Shown here piece by piece: positions 26,772 through 35,943 of a DNA stretch of 64,000 bases. Both the position numbers and the translations under genes were made by a program. Source of the DNA: JAGPUQ01 sp049325095 (GTDB taxonomy: Bacteria; Pseudomonadota; Gammaproteobacteria; Pseudomonadales; Porticoccaceae); the NCBI GenBank assembly GCA_049325095.1, contig JBMOPO010000026.1, positions 1 through 64,000 on the forward strand, in the 5' to 3' direction. The notes beneath the pieces are model-generated. The model was given only the letters and a program-made list of their open reading frames with translations. It was not told the DNA's origin and did not search any database. Every line of letters starts with the position of its first letter. The stretch's first letter is position 1.

Positions 26772-28316
26772 ATGGCCAGCAAGGATTCATTGATCATTTT
26801 CGATACCACTTTGCGGGATGGTGAGCAGAGCCCCGGCGCCGCCATGACCCGGGAGGAGAAACTGCGCGTCGCCCGGGCCCTGGAAAAACTGCGGGTGGAT
26901 GTCATCGAGGCCGGTTTCGCGACTTCCAGTCCGGGCGATTTCGCGGCCGTCAAGAGCATCGCCGAGGCGGTGAAGGACTGCCGCGTGTGCAGCCTGGCGC
27001 GCACCCTGCCGGGCGATATCGAGCGGGCGGCGGAAGCCCTGCAGGGGGCGGTCGCGCCGCGCATCCATACCTTCATCGCGACCTCGCCGATCCACATGAA
27101 GTACAAGCTCCAGATGACGCCGGAGCAGGTGCTGGAGCAGGCCGTCGGGGCGGTGCGGATCGCCCGCAAGCTGGTCGACGACGTGGAGTTCTCGCTCGAG
27201 GACGGCAGCCGCACCGAGTTTGAGTTCATGTGCCGGATCGTCGAGGCGGTGATCGCCGCCGGCGCCCGCACCGTCAACATCCCGGATACCGTGGGTTACG
27301 GGGAGCCGGGCCAGTACGGCGATCTGATCGGGCGGGTGATCCGCACTGTGCCCAATGCCGACCAGGCGGTGTTCTCGGTGCACTGCCACAACGATCTCGG
27401 GCTCGCGGTGGCCAACTCGCTGGCCGCCGTGCTGCAGGGCGCCCGCCAGGTCGAGTGCACCATCAACGGCCTCGGCGAGCGCGCCGGCAACGCGGCCCTG
27501 GAGGAGATCGTCATGGCGATCCGCACCCGCCCGGACGTGTTCCCGGTCGAGACCCGCATCGACACCACCCAGATCGTGCCCACCTCGCGCCTGGTGTCGA
27601 CGGTGACCGGCTTCCCGGTGCAGCCCAACAAGGCGGTGGTGGGCGCCAACGCCTTCGCCCACGAGTCGGGCATCCATCAGGACGGCGTGCTCAAGTACCG
27701 CGAGACCTACGAAATCATGCGCGCCCAGGACGTCGGCTGGAACACCAATCGCATCGTGCTGGGCAAGTTGTCCGGCCGCGCCGCGTTCACCGCCCGGCTG
27801 GAAGCCCTGGGCATCAGCTTCGACAGCAAGGCCGAACTCGACCGCGCCTTCGTCCGCTTCAAGGAACTCGCCGACAAGAAACGCGAGATCTACGACGAGG
27901 ATCTCCAGGCGCTGGTCTCGGACGTCCAGCTCGGCGCGACCGACGAGCACTACCGGCTGGTCGGCATGGATGTGGTGTCCCGCACCGGGCGGGCGCCCCA
28001 CGCCGAACTGATCCTGAGTCTGGGCGGCCATGAGCACCAGGTGGTCGCCGACGGCGACGGCCCGGTGGACGCGGTGTTCAAGGCGATCGAGAAGCTGGCG
28101 CACAGCGGCGCCAGTCTGCAGCTCTACTCGGTGAACGCCATCACCACCGGCAGCGATTCCCAGGGCGAGGTCACGGTGCGCCTGGAGCGCGGCGGGCGGA
28201 TCGTCAACGGCCAGGGAGCCGATACCGACATTCTGGCGGCCAGCGCCAAGGCCTACCTCAATGCCCTCAATCTGCTGGAGAGCCCGGACCGGGTCCATCC
28301 GCAACGCGGGGTGTGA
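26772..28316 (+). CDS. leuA: 2-isopropylmalate synthase
   Basis: A 514-residue enzyme condensing acetyl-CoA with 2-ketoisovalerate, the committed step to leucine. The TIM-barrel begins with FDTTLRDGEQSPGA; the metal His pair is in VHCHNDLGLAVAN, and the glycine-rich loop in INGLGERAGNAALEE. The C-terminal LeuA regulatory domain for leucine feedback (from about residue 390) is present. The start is ATG 26772 with GAGGAG about ten bases upstream; a longer frame back to 26724 lacks support. It is the last member of the branched-chain block; leuBCD are not in the window. Confidence 0.97.
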   Translation: MASKDSLIIFDTTLRDGEQSPGAAMTREEKLRVARALEKLRVDVIEAGFATSSPGDFAAVKSIAEAVKDCRVCSLARTLPGDIERAAEALQGAVAPRIHTFIATSPIHMKYKLQMTPEQVLEQAVGAVRIARKLVDDVEFSLEDGSRTEFEFMCRIVEAVIAAGARTVNIPDTVGYGEPGQYGDLIGRVIRTVPNADQAVFSVHCHNDLGLAVANSLAAVLQGARQVECTINGLGERAGNAALEEIVMAIRTRPDVFPVETRIDTTQIVPTSRLVSTVTGFPVQPNKAVVGANAFAHESGIHQDGVLKYRETYEIMRAQDVGWNTNRIVLGKLSGRAAFTARLEALGISFDSKAELDRAFVRFKELADKKREIYDEDLQALVSDVQLGATDEHYRLVGMDVVSRTGRAPHAELILSLGGHEHQVVADGDGPVDAVFKAIEKLAHSGASLQLYSVNAITTGSDSQGEVTVRLERGGRIVNGQGADTDILAASAKAYLNALNLLESPDRVHPQRGV

Positions 28317-28322
28317 TGGCCG

Positions 28323-28991
28323 ATGGAACCGGGGCGGCGCGATCGTTACCTGGCGGCGCTGGGCATCGTCCGCTACCGGCTGCGGGCGGCAGCGCCCGCG
28401 GCCGGGGCGGCGGGCGCCGAGATGCCCGCCGCGCCATGCGCGCCGCCCCGTGGGTCCGCGTCCGCGCCAGCCCCGGGTGCAAGTCCGCAGCCGCCCGCGC
28501 CGCCGCTCGCCGCCCAGCCGGCCGGCGAACCCGGGGAGCTGCTGCAGGTGCGGCTCGCCTGCTGGCAGCCGGCGCCGGATCTGCTGGTGCTCGATGCCCT
28601 GCCGGTCGGGGGGCGTCCCGAGCGCGAGCGGTTGACCCTGCTGGCCAACATCCTGCGGGCCATCGGCCGGCTCGAGGGTCCGCTGCCGGCCGTCGAATAC
28701 CTCGACTGGCCACCCTGGCCGGGGGGCGATGCCTCCGCGTCCGGCGCCCGTGAAGGCGTGGCACTGTTTCTGGCGGGTCGCCGGGCAGCATCGCCCTTCG
28801 CCTGGCTGCTGGCGATGGGCGAGCCCGCCTGGCGCTGTCTCTCCGGCGACGCCGGGGCCGGTGATCAGATCCTACTCGACGGCGAGGTGCGGGCGATTCT
28901 GGTGCCGGGACTCGGCGACATGCTGGCCGACCCCGGGCTCAAGGCGGTGACCTGGAAGGCGATCCGCGCGCTGGCACCCGAGCCGCGATGA
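28323..28991 (+). CDS. HolD-like protein (possible DNA polymerase III psi subunit)
   Basis: A 222-residue protein starting RRDRYLAALGIVRYRLR, which resembles the N-terminal psi segment RxxYLxxLGI that binds chi. A long Ala/Pro-rich linker (about residues 30-70) follows, then a globular part with LTLLANILRAIG, YLDWPPWPG, GEPAWRCLSG and a C-terminal LKAVTWKAIRAL. The start lies six bases after the leuA stop; the stop overlaps rimI (ATGA). In E. coli holD precedes rimI directly, which supports the assignment, but similarity in the globular part is weak. No other function can be named. Confidence 0.55.
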   Translation: MEPGRRDRYLAALGIVRYRLRAAAPAAGAAGAEMPAAPCAPPRGSASAPAPGASPQPPAPPLAAQPAGEPGELLQVRLACWQPAPDLLVLDALPVGGRPERERLTLLANILRAIGRLEGPLPAVEYLDWPPWPGGDASASGAREGVALFLAGRRAASPFAWLLAMGEPAWRCLSGDAGAGDQILLDGEVRAILVPGLGDMLADPGLKAVTWKAIRALAPEPR

Positions 28992-29467
28992 ACCGCGCGG
29001 ACTGGGTGCTGCGCGCCGCCCGGCCCGGAGACCTGGATGCGCTGTGCGCCCTGGAGACCGCCGCCTCCGCCGCGCCCTGGAACCGCGCCCGGGTGCGCGA
29101 CAGCCTCGACCGGCACCGGATTGTGGTGGCGCTGGCGCCGCACGGCGCCCGGATCATCGGCTGCGCCGCCCTGCGCCAGGTGCTCGACGAAGCCGAGCTG
29201 CTCAACGTCCTGGTGGCCCCGGAGTACCGCCGGCGGGGGCTGGGCCGCGCTCTGGTGGAGGCCGGCGCGGCGGCTGTCGCCGGCGCCCGCTGGCTGCATC
29301 TGGAGGTGCGTGCCGGCAACGCCGCGGCCCGGGCGCTGTACGGCGGGCTGGGTTTCGAGCGGGTCGGCATCCGCCGCGGTTACTACCCGGCGGCGGACGG
29401 CGGGCGCGAGGATGCCGTGCTGATGCGCCTCGAGCTCGGCAGGGCAGGTCCGCGGCCGCCTGAATGA
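28988..29467 (+). CDS. rimI: Ribosomal protein bS18 N-alpha-acetyltransferase (GNAT)
   Basis: A 159-residue GNAT acetyltransferase. The acetyl-CoA binding motif A reads VAPEYRRRGLGRALVEAG. The RimI signatures LEVRAGNAAARALYGGLGFE and RRGYYP are intact. RimI acetylates the N-terminus of ribosomal protein S18 and may act on other proteins. It is translationally coupled to the HolD-like gene, the arrangement seen in enterobacteria. Confidence 0.93.
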   Translation: MNRADWVLRAARPGDLDALCALETAASAAPWNRARVRDSLDRHRIVVALAPHGARIIGCAALRQVLDEAELLNVLVAPEYRRRGLGRALVEAGAAAVAGARWLHLEVRAGNAAARALYGGLGFERVGIRRGYYPAADGGREDAVLMRLELGRAGPRPPE

Positions 29468-29609
29468 GCATCGGCCGCGCCCCAGGCTCGTTCCGGGTCG
29501 GCGGCGGGGGCCTGCCCCGGCCGACGGCTTGCAGCCGGCCGCAAGATCCCTTTGCGACGGCTCGCCCCTGCGCCCGGTCGCAGCCGGCCGCGGCGCCAGA
29601 CCCCTCGCG

Positions 29610-29615
29610 TACAAT
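29610..29615 (+). promoter_or_regulatory. TACAAT -10 element before the hotdog-like gene
   Basis: TACAAT at 29610-29615 matches five of six -10 positions and lies 28 bases before the start codon at 29644. No good -35 box is seen. Confidence 0.25.
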
Positions 29616-29643
29616 GCTCCGGGGAGGAAGCGGAAGTAGGTCC

Positions 29644-30372
29644 ATGCTGGAACAGGTGGTCATCCCGGCGGACTGCAACGGCCCGCCCGGCCTGGGCAAC
29701 GGCGGCTATGTGGCGGGCCTGCTCGCCAGCCGGGTCGCGGGCGATGCCGAAGTCCGCCTCTCCCGCGGCTTCCCGGTCGCCGTGCCGCTCGCCATCTTGC
29801 GCGGCGACGACGGCATGGTCCGCTGCCGGCTCGATGGCGAGGAACTGGGCTGGGCGCGGCCCGTCGAACTGCACCTGCGGGTGCCTCCGCCGCCAGCGCT
29901 GGACGAGGCCCGGGCCGCCGCGGCCCGCTTCCAATGCATCCATCGCAGCGCGCCGCGCGGGTGCTTCGTGTGCAGTCCGCTGCGGGGCCCGAAGGACGGC
30001 TTGCGGCTGTTCTGCGGCCCCCTGGCCCCGCCGGCGGCGCGCCGCACCGGCAATCTGGTGGCCGGGGTCTGGGAGCCCGGCGAGCGGTGGCGGGACGCTT
30101 CCGGGCACCTCGCGCCGGTCCACGTCTGGGCCGCGCTCGACTGCCCCGGGGGCTATGCGATCGCCGCGCGTTCGCCGCAGGCGGGGCGCCAGATGCTGGG
30201 CACCTGTACCGCCTCGCTGCGCCAGCCGCTGGCGCCGGGGGAGCGCTATATCGTCAGCGGCTGGGAGATCGCCCCGCCGGCCGGGCGCAAGCGCTTCATG
30301 GGCGTCGCCATCCACGATGCCGGCGGCGGACTGCGGGCCTGCGCCAGCCAGATCTGGATCCAGAGTCGGTGA
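29644..30372 (+). CDS. Hotdog-fold thioesterase-like protein
   Basis: A 242-residue protein from ATG 29644. The region upstream in the same frame, back to 29464, is Pro/Arg-rich and looks non-coding. The N-terminal DCNGPPGLGNGGYVAGLLA resembles the loop and central helix of hotdog thioesterases (usually GPPG-hGG). A second unit with GCFVCSPLRGPKDGLRL resembles the CFVCG...GLRL strand of that fold, so the protein may hold two hotdog halves. It would hydrolyse or bind an acyl-thioester in the cytosol. The substrate is unknown. A nine-pair hairpin overlaps its stop codon. Confidence 0.6.
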   Translation: MLEQVVIPADCNGPPGLGNGGYVAGLLASRVAGDAEVRLSRGFPVAVPLAILRGDDGMVRCRLDGEELGWARPVELHLRVPPPPALDEARAAAARFQCIHRSAPRGCFVCSPLRGPKDGLRLFCGPLAPPAARRTGNLVAGVWEPGERWRDASGHLAPVHVWAALDCPGGYAIAARSPQAGRQMLGTCTASLRQPLAPGERYIVSGWEIAPPAGRKRFMGVAIHDAGGGLRACASQIWIQSR

Positions 30373-30399
30373 AGCAATGTCCGTCCTGTGCATTGCTTC
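30371..30399 (+). terminator. Hairpin at the end of the hotdog-like gene
   Basis: GAAGCAATG at 30371-30379 pairs perfectly with CATTGCTTC at 30391-30399, overlapping the TGA at 30370-30372. There is no T-run, so it is only a possible terminator. Confidence 0.35.
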
Positions 30400-30524
30400 G
30401 GTCGCAAGTCCGGTACAGGCCCGGACCTGCTCGCGCGGATGGGGTACTTGCCGCACCCGGTCGCCGCGGGTGCGCACCGCGATGAACCGGGTTGAAAACC
30501 GGCAGCAAGGCCGCTTTTCGACAA

Positions 30525-30537
30525 GTTGACAGTCAAC
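30525..30537. promoter_or_regulatory. Operator-like palindrome GTTGAC-A-GTCAAC
   Basis: A perfect six-base inverted repeat with one central base ends 19 bases before the SDR start codon. Its size and position fit a regulator binding site. The regulator is not identifiable; no TetR, LysR or GntR gene is in the window. Confidence 0.35.
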
Positions 30538-30556
30538 CGAGCAAGGGGGAACAGCC

Positions 30557-31384
30557 ATGGGAGAACTCGACGGCAAGGTGGCGGTAATCACCGGGGGTGC
30601 CAGCGGCATCGGCGAACGCAGCGTGCGGCTGTTCGTCGCCGAGGGCGCGCGGGTGGTGATCGCCGACATGCAGGAGGAGCGGGGCCGGGCGCTGGCCGCG
30701 GAGCTCGGCGACCGCGCCGCCTTCGCGCTGGTCGAAGTCCGCGACGAGGCCCAGGTGAAGGCCGCGGTGGAGCTGGCCGTGAACCGCTGGGGGCGGCTCG
30801 ACTGCATGTTCAACAATGCCGGCTTCGGCGGGGTGCTGGGGCCCATCGCCGAGATCCCGGTGGACGAATTCGACCTGACCTTCGAGGTGCTGGTGCGCGG
30901 CGTGTTTTTGGGCATCAAGCATGCCGCGCCGGTGATGAAGCGCCAGCAATCGGGCAGCATCATCAATACCGGCAGCATCGCCGGCCTGCTGGCCGGCTAC
31001 AGCCCGCACCCCTATGCCGCGGCCAAGGCGGCGGTGATTCACCTGACCAAGTCGGTGGCCATGGAGCTCGGCGAGCACCGGGTGCGCGCCAACGCCATCT
31101 GTCCGGGATTCATCGCCACGCCGCTGGCGGCCAACACCGTGGGCCGCCCCGACGAGCTGGTGGATCGGGTGAAGCCGGCGTTCGCCAGGGCCCAGGCCAT
31201 CCCCCGCTCGGGAGAGCCCGACGACATCGCCCAGATGGCCCTGTGGCTTGCGGGCGACCGCTCCACCTTCGTCACCGGCCAGCATTTCGTGGTCGACGGC
31301 GGCGTGACCTGCGGCCTGAAATGGGCGGATCAGCCGGACTTCCAGAAGTCCTATCACCCCATCAAGGTCTATCGTCCGCAGTGA
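30557..31384 (+). CDS. Short-chain dehydrogenase/reductase (classical SDR)
   Basis: A 275-residue NAD(P)-dependent oxidoreductase. The cofactor motif is TGGASGIG near residue 14, the structural motif NNAG near residue 91, and the catalytic triad Ser in NTGSIAG with Tyr-x-x-x-Lys in YAAAKAAV. Asp in IADMQEE after strand 2 suggests NAD(H) preference. The C-terminal GQHFVVDGGVTCGLKWADQP is longer than in fatty-acid SDRs and is typical of catabolic SDRs. AAGGGGG precedes the ATG. The 3' end overlaps the convergent patatin gene by 23 bases. Confidence 0.93.
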   Translation: MGELDGKVAVITGGASGIGERSVRLFVAEGARVVIADMQEERGRALAAELGDRAAFALVEVRDEAQVKAAVELAVNRWGRLDCMFNNAGFGGVLGPIAEIPVDEFDLTFEVLVRGVFLGIKHAAPVMKRQQSGSIINTGSIAGLLAGYSPHPYAAAKAAVIHLTKSVAMELGEHRVRANAICPGFIATPLAANTVGRPDELVDRVKPAFARAQAIPRSGEPDDIAQMALWLAGDRSTFVTGQHFVVDGGVTCGLKWADQPDFQKSYHPIKVYRPQ

Positions 31385-32519
31385 TCCCGGCGGCTTCCGG
31401 CAGGCGGAAAAAGGCGGCGATGCGCTGGCGCTGGGCCATGGCGTCGGCATGGCCCAGGGCGATCAGCCGCCGGCAGAAGCCCGGCTCGAACAGCAGGTAG
31501 CTGGCGGCGCTGGCGCCGCCGCCCTCCGCGGTGGCGCCGATCGAGCGCAGAAACAGTCGCAGGCTGCGCGGCAGTTCGTGGATGTGGTCGGCGGCGATCC
31601 GGTCCAGGGGCTGTGACGGGGAGATGCACAGCGTCTCGATGGGGCGCAGCGGCATGCCGTCCCGTACCACTGGCACGGCCAGCTCGCGGGTCAACTGGTT
31701 GATGGTTTCCAGCCCCTCGATTTCCCCCTCGATACTGTCGATGAAGGCACTGTTGAGCATGTGGCCGAGAATCTCGCCCACCGAGGGCGGGTGCCTGGCC
31801 GGCAGTTCGCGCGGCCGGTGCAAGGGGTTGTCGCTGACCCCGATCACGAACAGCCGGTCGGCGCCCAGCCGCAGCGCCGGGCTCAGCGGCCGCAGCTGGC
31901 GCAGGGCGCCGTCGCCGTAGTAGCTGTCGCCGATGCGCACCGCGGGGAACAGCAGCGGGATGGCGGCCGAGGCCAGCAGGTGGTCGATCGACAGTCCGGC
32001 GCGTTCGCCCCGCCGGCGGTTGCGGGTCCAGGGCTCCTGCCGGCCCTGAAAGAAGCTCACCGACTGGCCGCTGCCGTAGTGCATGGCGGTCACGCAGACC
32101 GCATCCAGCTCGCCGCCGGCCAGCGCCTCGTCGATGTGCCGGAAGCGGATATGGCGCTCCAGCAGGCGGCGCAGCGGCGCGTTGTCGAGCAGCGCCACCG
32201 TCTTGCAGGGGACGTAGCCGCCCCAGACCAGGGAGGCGGCCAGACCCGCCGAGTTGCGCAATACGCCGACCGCATCGGTGCGGTAGACCTGATCGGGCCG
32301 CAGGCTGCGCCAGACGCGCAGCAGGCTGGCGACGCGCTGGCGGAGCGGACCGGGGTGGCTGGCGATCGACAGCGCATTGATCGCGCCCGCGGAGGTCCCG
32401 CAGATGATGGGAAACGGATTGTGGGTGCCGGCCGGCAGCAGCTGCGCCAGGGCGTGGAGAATGCCGACCTGGTAGGCGGCGCGGGCGCCGCCGCCGCTCA
32501 GCACCAGGGCCGTGGTCAC
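31362..32519 (-). CDS. Patatin-like phospholipase
   Basis: A 385-residue patatin-family lipid hydrolase. The oxyanion loop LVLSGGGARAAYQVGIL opens the protein, the nucleophile elbow is GTSAGAIN (Ser near residue 43), and the catalytic Asp lies in YYGDGALRQLRPL near residue 202. A SER/ASP dyad of this kind hydrolyses acyl esters of phospholipids. GTG 32519 follows GGAG. The C-terminal 150 residues form the additional helical part seen in bacterial relatives. No signal peptide is visible, so it is probably cytosolic or membrane-associated. Confidence 0.93.
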   Translation of the reverse strand: MTTALVLSGGGARAAYQVGILHALAQLLPAGTHNPFPIICGTSAGAINALSIASHPGPLRQRVASLLRVWRSLRPDQVYRTDAVGVLRNSAGLAASLVWGGYVPCKTVALLDNAPLRRLLERHIRFRHIDEALAGGELDAVCVTAMHYGSGQSVSFFQGRQEPWTRNRRRGERAGLSIDHLLASAAIPLLFPAVRIGDSYYGDGALRQLRPLSPALRLGADRLFVIGVSDNPLHRPRELPARHPPSVGEILGHMLNSAFIDSIEGEIEGLETINQLTRELAVPVVRDGMPLRPIETLCISPSQPLDRIAADHIHELPRSLRLFLRSIGATAEGGGASAASYLLFEPGFCRRLIALGHADAMAQRQRIAAFFRLPEAAGITADDRP

Positions 32520-32547
32520 CGGCGATCTCCGGCCTCGGTGGCGGGGT

Positions 32548-33003
32548 TCAAAAGATGCCCAGCGCCAGCCCGGCGGCCATGGCTTCCCCGAGTTCTGCGC
32601 AGGCCCGCAGGTGATGCTCCTGCAGCTCGCCCACCGCCACCACGGGTTCGGCCACCTTGCGCAATGGATAGCCGAGCGCGATGCGTTCCACTTCGCGCAC
32701 CGCGCCGCTGCCGTCGTTGCCGGCGCCGACGAACAGGCAGTAGGGCAGATTGAGCTGCAGGGCCGCGGCGGGATGGAAAGTGCGGTCGAAGAAGTCCTTG
32801 AGCGCGCCGCTCATGTAACCGAAGTTCTCCGGGGTGCCGAAGATCAGGCCATCGGCCCACAGCAGATCGTCCAAGCCGCTGTCGAAGGCGTGCTGCAGCC
32901 GGGTTTCCACTTCGGTCTCGCGGTCGGCGCCCGCGTGGACCGCCCGGGCCATCCGCTCGGTCTTGCCGCCGCCGCTGTGGTAGATGATCAGCAAGTGTTT
33001 CAT
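32548..33003 (-). CDS. Flavodoxin-like NAD(P)H-dependent reductase
   Basis: A 151-residue flavodoxin-fold protein starting MKHLLIIYHSGGGKTERMA, the FMN phosphate-binding loop. GLIFGTPENFGYMSGALKDF forms the second FMN contact as in multimeric flavodoxin WrbA-like reductases. CLFVGAGNDGSGA follows. The start is ATG 33003; extensions upstream enter gcvP. It lies 29 bases before the patatin start on the same strand, so the two may be one operon downstream of gcvP. Confidence 0.87.
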   Translation of the reverse strand: MKHLLIIYHSGGGKTERMARAVHAGADRETEVETRLQHAFDSGLDDLLWADGLIFGTPENFGYMSGALKDFFDRTFHPAAALQLNLPYCLFVGAGNDGSGAVREVERIALGYPLRKVAEPVVAVGELQEHHLRACAELGEAMAAGLALGIF

Positions 33004-33040
33004 CGCTGCGCCCTGCTGCGCCGGCTTTCCGGTGCGTCCA

Positions 33041-35938
33041 TTACCCCTGCGCCGGTTGCGGGGTGATCGTGGCCCAGTCTTCGAGCGGGGGACAGCCGCA
33101 TACCAGATGGCGGTCGCCATGGGCATTGTCGATGCGGTTGACCGCGGGCCAGGGCTTGGCCTCGGCGAGCCAGGGCGCGGGCCAGACCGCCTCCCGGCGA
33201 CTGTAGGGGTGGCGCCAGTCGTCGTCCAGCAGATCGGCCAGGGTATGGGGCGCGTTGACCAGCGGATTGTCGTCGCGCGGCCAGGTGCCGTCCGCCACCC
33301 GCTGGATCTCGGCGCGGATGCGGATCATGGCCTCGGCGAAGCGGTCCAGTTCCGTCTGGGCCTCGCTCTCGGTGGGCTCGATCATCAGGGTGCCGGGCAC
33401 CGGAAAGGACATGGTGGGCGCGTGGAAGCCGTAGTCCATGAGGCGCTTGGCGATGTCCTCCTCGCCGATCCCGGTGGCCGCCTTGAGCGGGCGGAGGTCG
33501 AGGATGCATTCATGGGCGACGTACCCGCCGCGCCCGGTGTAGAGCACGGGGTAGTGGGGCGCGAGCCGCCGGGCCAGGTAGTTGGCGTTGAGGATGGCGA
33601 TCTGGGTGGCGCGGCGCAGGCCCTCGGCGCCCATCATGCGGATGTACATCCAGGGAATCGGCAGGATCCCGGCCGAGCCCCAGGGCGCCGCCGCCACGGT
33701 GCGCTCGCTGCTGCCGCCGCGCAGCGGGTGGCCGGGCAGGAAGGGCGCCAGATGGGCGCGCACCGCGATCGGCCCCACGCCGGGACCGCCGCCCCCGTGG
33801 GGGATGCAGAAGGTCTTGTGCAGGTTGATGTGGGCGACGTCGCCGCCGAACTCGCCGGGGGCGGAGAGGCCCACCAGGGCGTTGAGGTTGGCGCCGTCGA
33901 TGTAGACCTGGCCGCCGGCGGCGTGGACGCGGGCACAGATGTCGGTCACCCCCTCCTCGAACACCCCGTGGGTCGAGGGGTAGGTGAGCATGATCGCCGC
34001 CAGCGTTTCGCGGTGGGCGGCGATGGCCCGCTCCAGGTCCGCCAGGTCGACGTTGCCGTCGCGATCGCAGCGGATCACCACCACCCGCAGGCCGGCCATC
34101 CGGGCGCTGGCCGGGTTGGTGCCGTGGGCCGATGCCGGGATCAGGCAGACGTCGCGATGGCCCTCGCCGCGCTGCTGGTGCCAGGCGCGAATCGCCAGCA
34201 GGCCCGCGTATTCGCCCTGGGAGCCCGCGTTGGGCTGCAGCGACACCGCGGCGAAGCCGGTGATGGCCGCCAGCCAGCGCTCCAGGTCGGCGAACAGTTG
34301 CAGATAGCCCGCGGCCTGCTCCACCGGCGCGAAGGGGTGCAGCTCGGCGAATTCTGGCCAGCTGATCGGCAGCATTTCCGCGCTGGCGTTGAGCTTCATG
34401 GTGCAGGAGCCGAGCGGAATCATGCCGTGCACCAGGCTGATGTCGCGGTTCTCCAGGCGCTTGAGATAGCGCAGCAGCTCGGTTTCGCTGTGATAGCGGT
34501 TGAACACCGGGTGGCCGAGGATTTGGTCGCTGCGCCGCAGCGCCGGCGGCAGGCCGGAGGCCTGGCCGGCGAGCCCGGCCAGGGCGGCCGGTTCGAGGGG
34601 GCTGCCCGAAAAGGCGGACAGCACCCGCGCCACCAGTTCCGGCGTGCAGGTCTCGTCGAGGCTGACCGCGATGCTGTCGGCATCGACCGCGCGCAGGTTG
34701 ATCCGGTCGGCGCGCGCGCGGTCGAGAATCTCCCGCTGCCGGTCGCCGACCACCGCGGTCAGGGTGTCGAACCAGGTGGCGTGGCGCAGCGCGAAGCCGC
34801 TGGCGCGAAGGCCGGCGGCCAGGGCATTGGTCAGCGCGTGCACCCGCCCGGCGATGCGGCGCAGGCCCTGGGGCCCGTGGTACACCGCGTAGCAGGCGCT
34901 GATCACCGCCAGCAGCACCTGCGAGGTGCAGATGTTGGAGTTGGCCTTCTCGCGGCGGATGTGCTGTTCCCGGGTCTGCAGCGCCATGCGCAGGGCCGGC
35001 TTGCCGCGGCGGTCGACGGAGACGCCGATGATGCGCCCCGGCGCGGCGCGCTTGTACGCCTCGCGAAACGCGAAATAGGCGGCGTGGGGTCCGCCGAAAC
35101 CCATGGGCACGCCGTAGCGCTGGCAGGAGCCGACCACGATGTCGGCGCCCAATTCGCCGGGCGAGCGCAGCAGCACCAGGGCGAGCGGGTCGGCGGCCAC
35201 GATGGCCAGCGCGCCCTGCGCGTGGAGGATCTCGATCTGCGCCTCCAGGTCGTCCACGCCGCCGTCGCGCCCCGGGTACTGGAGCAGGGCGCCGAAGAAT
35301 TCCCCCGCCTGGAGGTCGCGGTGCGGATCGCCCACCACCAGCTCGAAACCGAAGTGGGCGGCGCGGGTGGCGAGCACCGCCAGGGTCTGCGGCAGGCACT
35401 GGGCGGAGGCGAAGAACCGATCGCCCGCCCGGCTGGCGTTGACGCGGCGCGCCATCGCCATGGCCTCGGCCGCGGCGGTCGCCTCGTCGAGCAGCGAGGC
35501 GTTGGCCAGCTCCATGCCGGTCAGATCCATGATCAGCTGCTGGAAGTTGAGCAGCGCTTCGAGCCGGCCCTGGGCGATCTCCGCCTGATAGGGCGTGTAG
35601 GCGGTGTACCAGCCGGGGTTTTCCAGCAGGTTGCGCCGGATCACCGGCGGCAGAGTGGTGCCGTGGTAGCCGAGCCCCAGCAGGGAGTGGAAAATCCGGT
35701 TGCGCTGGGCCAGGGCGCGCAGCTCCGCCAGCGCGGCGCTTTCGGAACAGGGCGCTGGCAGGGTCAGCGGAGTCCGCCGGCGGATGCCTTCCGGCAGGAT
35801 GGCGGCCACCAATTGGTCCAGATTCCCGGCGCCCAGCGCCTGGAGCATGGACTGGATTTGGTCCGCACCCGGGCCGATATGGCGGTGCCGGAAATCCCCG
35901 GCATCGGCAAGGTCTTCGCATCGATCGGGAGAGGTCAT
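33041..35938 (-). CDS. gcvP: Glycine dehydrogenase (decarboxylating), P protein
   Basis: A 965-residue PLP enzyme, single-chain form, that decarboxylates glycine and transfers aminomethyl to the lipoyl H protein. The N-terminal half has GYHGTTLPPVIRRNLLENPG and YTPYQAEIAQGRLE. The C-terminal half holds the PLP Lys in HINLHKTFCIPHGGGGPG (near residue 708). PLGSCTMKLNAS and STHGVFEEG are intact. GcvT and GcvH are not adjacent. The start is ATG 35938; only five bases separate it from the start of the divergent glycosylase gene, so each gene's promoter must lie inside the other. Confidence 0.97.
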   Translation of the reverse strand: MTSPDRCEDLADAGDFRHRHIGPGADQIQSMLQALGAGNLDQLVAAILPEGIRRRTPLTLPAPCSESAALAELRALAQRNRIFHSLLGLGYHGTTLPPVIRRNLLENPGWYTAYTPYQAEIAQGRLEALLNFQQLIMDLTGMELANASLLDEATAAAEAMAMARRVNASRAGDRFFASAQCLPQTLAVLATRAAHFGFELVVGDPHRDLQAGEFFGALLQYPGRDGGVDDLEAQIEILHAQGALAIVAADPLALVLLRSPGELGADIVVGSCQRYGVPMGFGGPHAAYFAFREAYKRAAPGRIIGVSVDRRGKPALRMALQTREQHIRREKANSNICTSQVLLAVISACYAVYHGPQGLRRIAGRVHALTNALAAGLRASGFALRHATWFDTLTAVVGDRQREILDRARADRINLRAVDADSIAVSLDETCTPELVARVLSAFSGSPLEPAALAGLAGQASGLPPALRRSDQILGHPVFNRYHSETELLRYLKRLENRDISLVHGMIPLGSCTMKLNASAEMLPISWPEFAELHPFAPVEQAAGYLQLFADLERWLAAITGFAAVSLQPNAGSQGEYAGLLAIRAWHQQRGEGHRDVCLIPASAHGTNPASARMAGLRVVVIRCDRDGNVDLADLERAIAAHRETLAAIMLTYPSTHGVFEEGVTDICARVHAAGGQVYIDGANLNALVGLSAPGEFGGDVAHINLHKTFCIPHGGGGPGVGPIAVRAHLAPFLPGHPLRGGSSERTVAAAPWGSAGILPIPWMYIRMMGAEGLRRATQIAILNANYLARRLAPHYPVLYTGRGGYVAHECILDLRPLKAATGIGEEDIAKRLMDYGFHAPTMSFPVPGTLMIEPTESEAQTELDRFAEAMIRIRAEIQRVADGTWPRDDNPLVNAPHTLADLLDDDWRHPYSRREAVWPAPWLAEAKPWPAVNRIDNAHGDRHLVCGCPPLEDWATITPQPAQG

Positions 35939-35943
35939 CGCAG

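Noticed and set aside
29464..29643. Upstream extension of the hotdog-like gene
   Set aside because: Pro/Arg-rich low-complexity sequence containing a likely -10 element; the conserved part starts at 29644.
30505..30550. Similarity to the centre of the palindrome at 60746 (shared GTTGACA and CCGAGCAA words)
   Set aside because: The shared words are short and not in the same spacing; chance is the simpler explanation.
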